From a bacterium (GTDB lineage: Bacteria; Bacillota; Bacilli; Lactobacillales; Streptococcaceae): a stretch of DNA of 64,000 bases. Positions 62,698-64,000 of this stretch are shown here, piece by piece. The first letter of the stretch is position 1. Every line of letters starts with the position of its first letter. Where the stretch lies: contig CAJNBV010000004.1 of NCBI GenBank assembly GCA_905221095.1, forward strand, positions 1 to 64,000. Direction: 5' to 3'. The notes below the pieces were generated by a model, which searched no databases, had not been told where the DNA came from, and was given only the letters and a program-made list of their open reading frames with translations. The position numbers and the translations under genes were made by a program.

Positions 62698-62731
62698 GAG
62701 CATTTTTTAGGATAAGAATGTTCGTTTTTTT
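62698..62731 (+). terminator. yhaM terminator
   Basis: GAGCATT pairs with AATGTTC (one G-T pair) across a 12-base loop and is followed by G and seven T. Confidence 0.75.
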
Positions 62732-62740
62732 ATGTGAATA

Positions 62741-62749
62741 TGGTATAAT
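62741..62749 (+). promoter_or_regulatory. purR promoter, extended -10
   Basis: TG-G-TATAAT (62741-62749) is an extended -10 located 200 bases before purR. A BOX element lies between this promoter and the gene, so it would be part of the purR leader RNA. Confidence 0.65.
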
Positions 62750-62768
62750 AAGTAAAAGAAAAAAATTA

Positions 62769-62922
62769 ATACTCTTCGAAAATCTCTTCAAACTAGGGTA
62801 GCATCGCCTTGTCGTATGTATATATGTAGGTATATTACGGACTTTGTCAGTTCTATCGACAATCTCAAAACAGTGTTTTGAATCACCAGCGACCAGTTTT
62901 CTAGTTTGCTTTTTGATTTTTT
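62769..62922 (+). repeat. Degenerate BOX element (A-B-C) in the purR leader
   Basis: It starts ATACTCTTCGAAAATCTC (boxA), continues with a degraded GCATCGCCTTGTCGTATG, then boxB with CTCAAAACAGTGTTTTGA, and ends in boxC-like TAGTTTGCTTTTTGATTTT. It has more mismatches than the other copies, so it is probably an older insertion. Confidence 0.85.
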
Positions 62923-62948
62923 GAAGAAAAATAGAATGGGAAATAGAA

Positions 62949-63776
62949 ATGAAATTAAGAAGAAGTGATCGGATGGTTGTCATTTCCAACTATTTGATTA
63001 ATAATCCTTATAAACTAACTAGTCTTAATACTTTTGCTGAAAAGTATGAATCTGCTAAATCATCCATCTCAGAAGATATCGTCATTATCAAACGAGCCTT
63101 TGAGGAAATCGAAATTGGTCACATCCAGACTGTAACTGGGGCTGGCGGAGGTGTTATCTTTACACCGTCTATTTCGAGTCAGGATGCTAAGGAAATGGTT
63201 GAAGACTTGCGTGCCAAGTTGTCAGAAAGTGACCGTATCTTGCCAGGTGGCTATATCTACTTATCTGATTTGCTTAGCACACCAGCTATCTTGAAAAATA
63301 TTGGACGCATTATTGCCAAGAGCTTTATGGACCAAAAAATTGACGCGGTTATGACGGTAGCGACCAAGGGTGTGCCACTTGCAAATGCAGTTGCCAATGT
63401 CCTCAATGTTCCTTTTGTCATTGTGCGCCGTGACTTGAAAATTACCGAAGGTTCAACTGTTAGCGTCAACTATGTTTCAGGTTCAAGTGGTGACCGTATC
63501 GAGAAAATGTTCCTTTCAAAACGCAGTCTAAAGGCCGGCAGCCGTGTCTTGATTGTGGATGACTTCTTGAAAGGTGGCGGAACGGTCAACGGGATGATCA
63601 GTCTCTTGCGTGAGTTCGATTCAGAATTGGCTGGTGTAGCCGTCTTTGCGGACAATGCCCAAGAAGAACGTGAAAAGCAATTTGACTACAAGTCACTCTT
63701 GAAAGTAACCAATATTGATGTCAAGAACCAAGCCATCGATGTTGAGGTTGGCAATATCTTTGACGAAGATAAATAA
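62949..63776 (+). CDS. purR: Pur operon regulator PurR
   Basis: A 275-residue regulator with an N-terminal winged helix (MKLRRSDRMVVISNYLINNP, residues 1-20, within a domain of about 70). A phosphoribosyltransferase-fold domain follows, containing the PRPP-binding loop LIVDDFLKGGGTVNGM. It binds PurBoxes and responds to PRPP. In lactic streptococci and Lactococcus it activates purine genes, in Bacillus it represses. AAATAGAAATG gives only a weak ribosome binding site. The family is about 270 residues. Confidence 0.95.
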   Translation: MKLRRSDRMVVISNYLINNPYKLTSLNTFAEKYESAKSSISEDIVIIKRAFEEIEIGHIQTVTGAGGGVIFTPSISSQDAKEMVEDLRAKLSESDRILPGGYIYLSDLLSTPAILKNIGRIIAKSFMDQKIDAVMTVATKGVPLANAVANVLNVPFVIVRRDLKITEGSTVSVNYVSGSSGDRIEKMFLSKRSLKAGSRVLIVDDFLKGGGTVNGMISLLREFDSELAGVAVFADNAQEEREKQFDYKSLLKVTNIDVKNQAIDVEVGNIFDEDK

Positions 63777-63787
63777 GAGATAGAACT

Positions 63788-63818
63788 AAAGGTTGGAACG
63801 ATTGTCCCAGCCTTTCTT
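63788..63818 (+). terminator. purR terminator
   Basis: AAAGGTTGG pairs with CCAGCCTTT (one G-T pair) around a loop of about 10 bases, followed by CTTTG. It is only moderately convincing because the T run is interrupted. Confidence 0.55.
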
Positions 63819-63842
63819 TGCAAATAGAATAGAAGGAAGCTT

Positions 63843-64000
63843 ATGAAAACACCATTTATCAATAGAGAAGAGTTAGAAGCGATTGTTGCTGAGTTCCCAA
63901 CTCCCTTTCACTTGTATGATGAGAAGGGAATTCGTGAGAAGGCAAGAGCCGTCAACCAAGCATTTTCTTGGAACAAAGGTTTTAAGGAATATTTTGCAGT
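63843..64000 (+). CDS. Diaminopimelate decarboxylase-like protein (5' part only)
   Basis: The first 52 codons of a gene that runs off the window. The sequence MKTPFINREELEAIVAEFPT, then PFHLYDEKGIREKARAVNQAF and FKEYFAV, matches the start of PLP-dependent diaminopimelate/ornithine decarboxylases of the alanine-racemase fold, where the next residue should be the PLP lysine (FAVK). In pneumococcus as I recall it, a LysA-type gene lies beside purR. The final reaction of lysine synthesis is the likely role. GAAGG lies before the ATG. Confidence 0.75.
   Translation, partial: MKTPFINREELEAIVAEFPTPFHLYDEKGIREKARAVNQAFSWNKGFKEYFA

Overview
This window is a low-GC Gram-positive chromosome segment from a mitis-group Streptococcus. 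It is close to S. pneumoniae, S. mitis, S. oralis and S. infantis but not in pneumococcal gene order. The evidence is pneumococcal-type proteins (PolC, CcpA, ManLMN, the SulA-D folate cluster, an AmiA/Ali-type lipoprotein), five BOX elements, an IS1167-like remnant and a YSIRK/LPXTG surface protein. From remembered pneumococcal maps, the block rpsL-rpsG-fusA-polC...pepS...pepC-manNML-adhP...folP-C-E-BK sits here between the TCS11-like operon and ccpA, which would be neighbours in pneumococcus. That points to a rearrangement.

Layout. 1-900: end of a 5S rRNA and nine tRNAs. 950-1300: IS remnant. 1647-5336: two small membrane proteins, an ABC exporter and a DesK/DesR-like two-component system. 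5651-13437: rpsL, rpsG, fusA, polC. 13525-18810: a compact AT-rich accessory operon with two DnaA-like AAA+ proteins (one lacking its ATP-binding motifs), a WYL-domain regulator, a DUF262 protein and a DUF262-DUF1524 (GmrSD-type) protein. A DinJ/YafQ-type toxin-antitoxin pair follows at 18900-19434. 19455-31050: peptidases, rsuA, the mannose PTS, an alcohol dehydrogenase, a HAD phosphatase, a purine permease and a CPBP protease. 31246-35026: folate synthesis. 35072-45941: ccpA, ansA, HAD and stress proteins, an aminotransferase, rpmH, a peptide-binding lipoprotein and a KimA-type potassium transporter. 46334-55633: a 3099-residue wall-anchored repeat protein. 56044-64000: tatD, rnmV, rsmA, rsgA, rpe, thiN, rmuC, yhaM, purR and the start of a decarboxylase.

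Main points of interest. (1) The 13.5-18.8 kb operon looks like a candidate defence system. A 12-bp inverted repeat sits over its promoter, it has a WYL regulator, and it pairs an active with a dead DnaA-like ATPase beside twin DUF262 proteins. (2) A run of ten G lies in the promoter spacer of the giant adhesin, which suggests phase variation. (3) folP carries an exact 6-bp tandem duplication of the kind that causes sulfonamide resistance in pneumococcus. (4) manLMN shows a cre site and a perfect CiaR box, adhP a Rex-like operator over its -10, and kimA a CodY-like box over its ribosome binding site. All functional statements are inferred from sequence; no database search was run.
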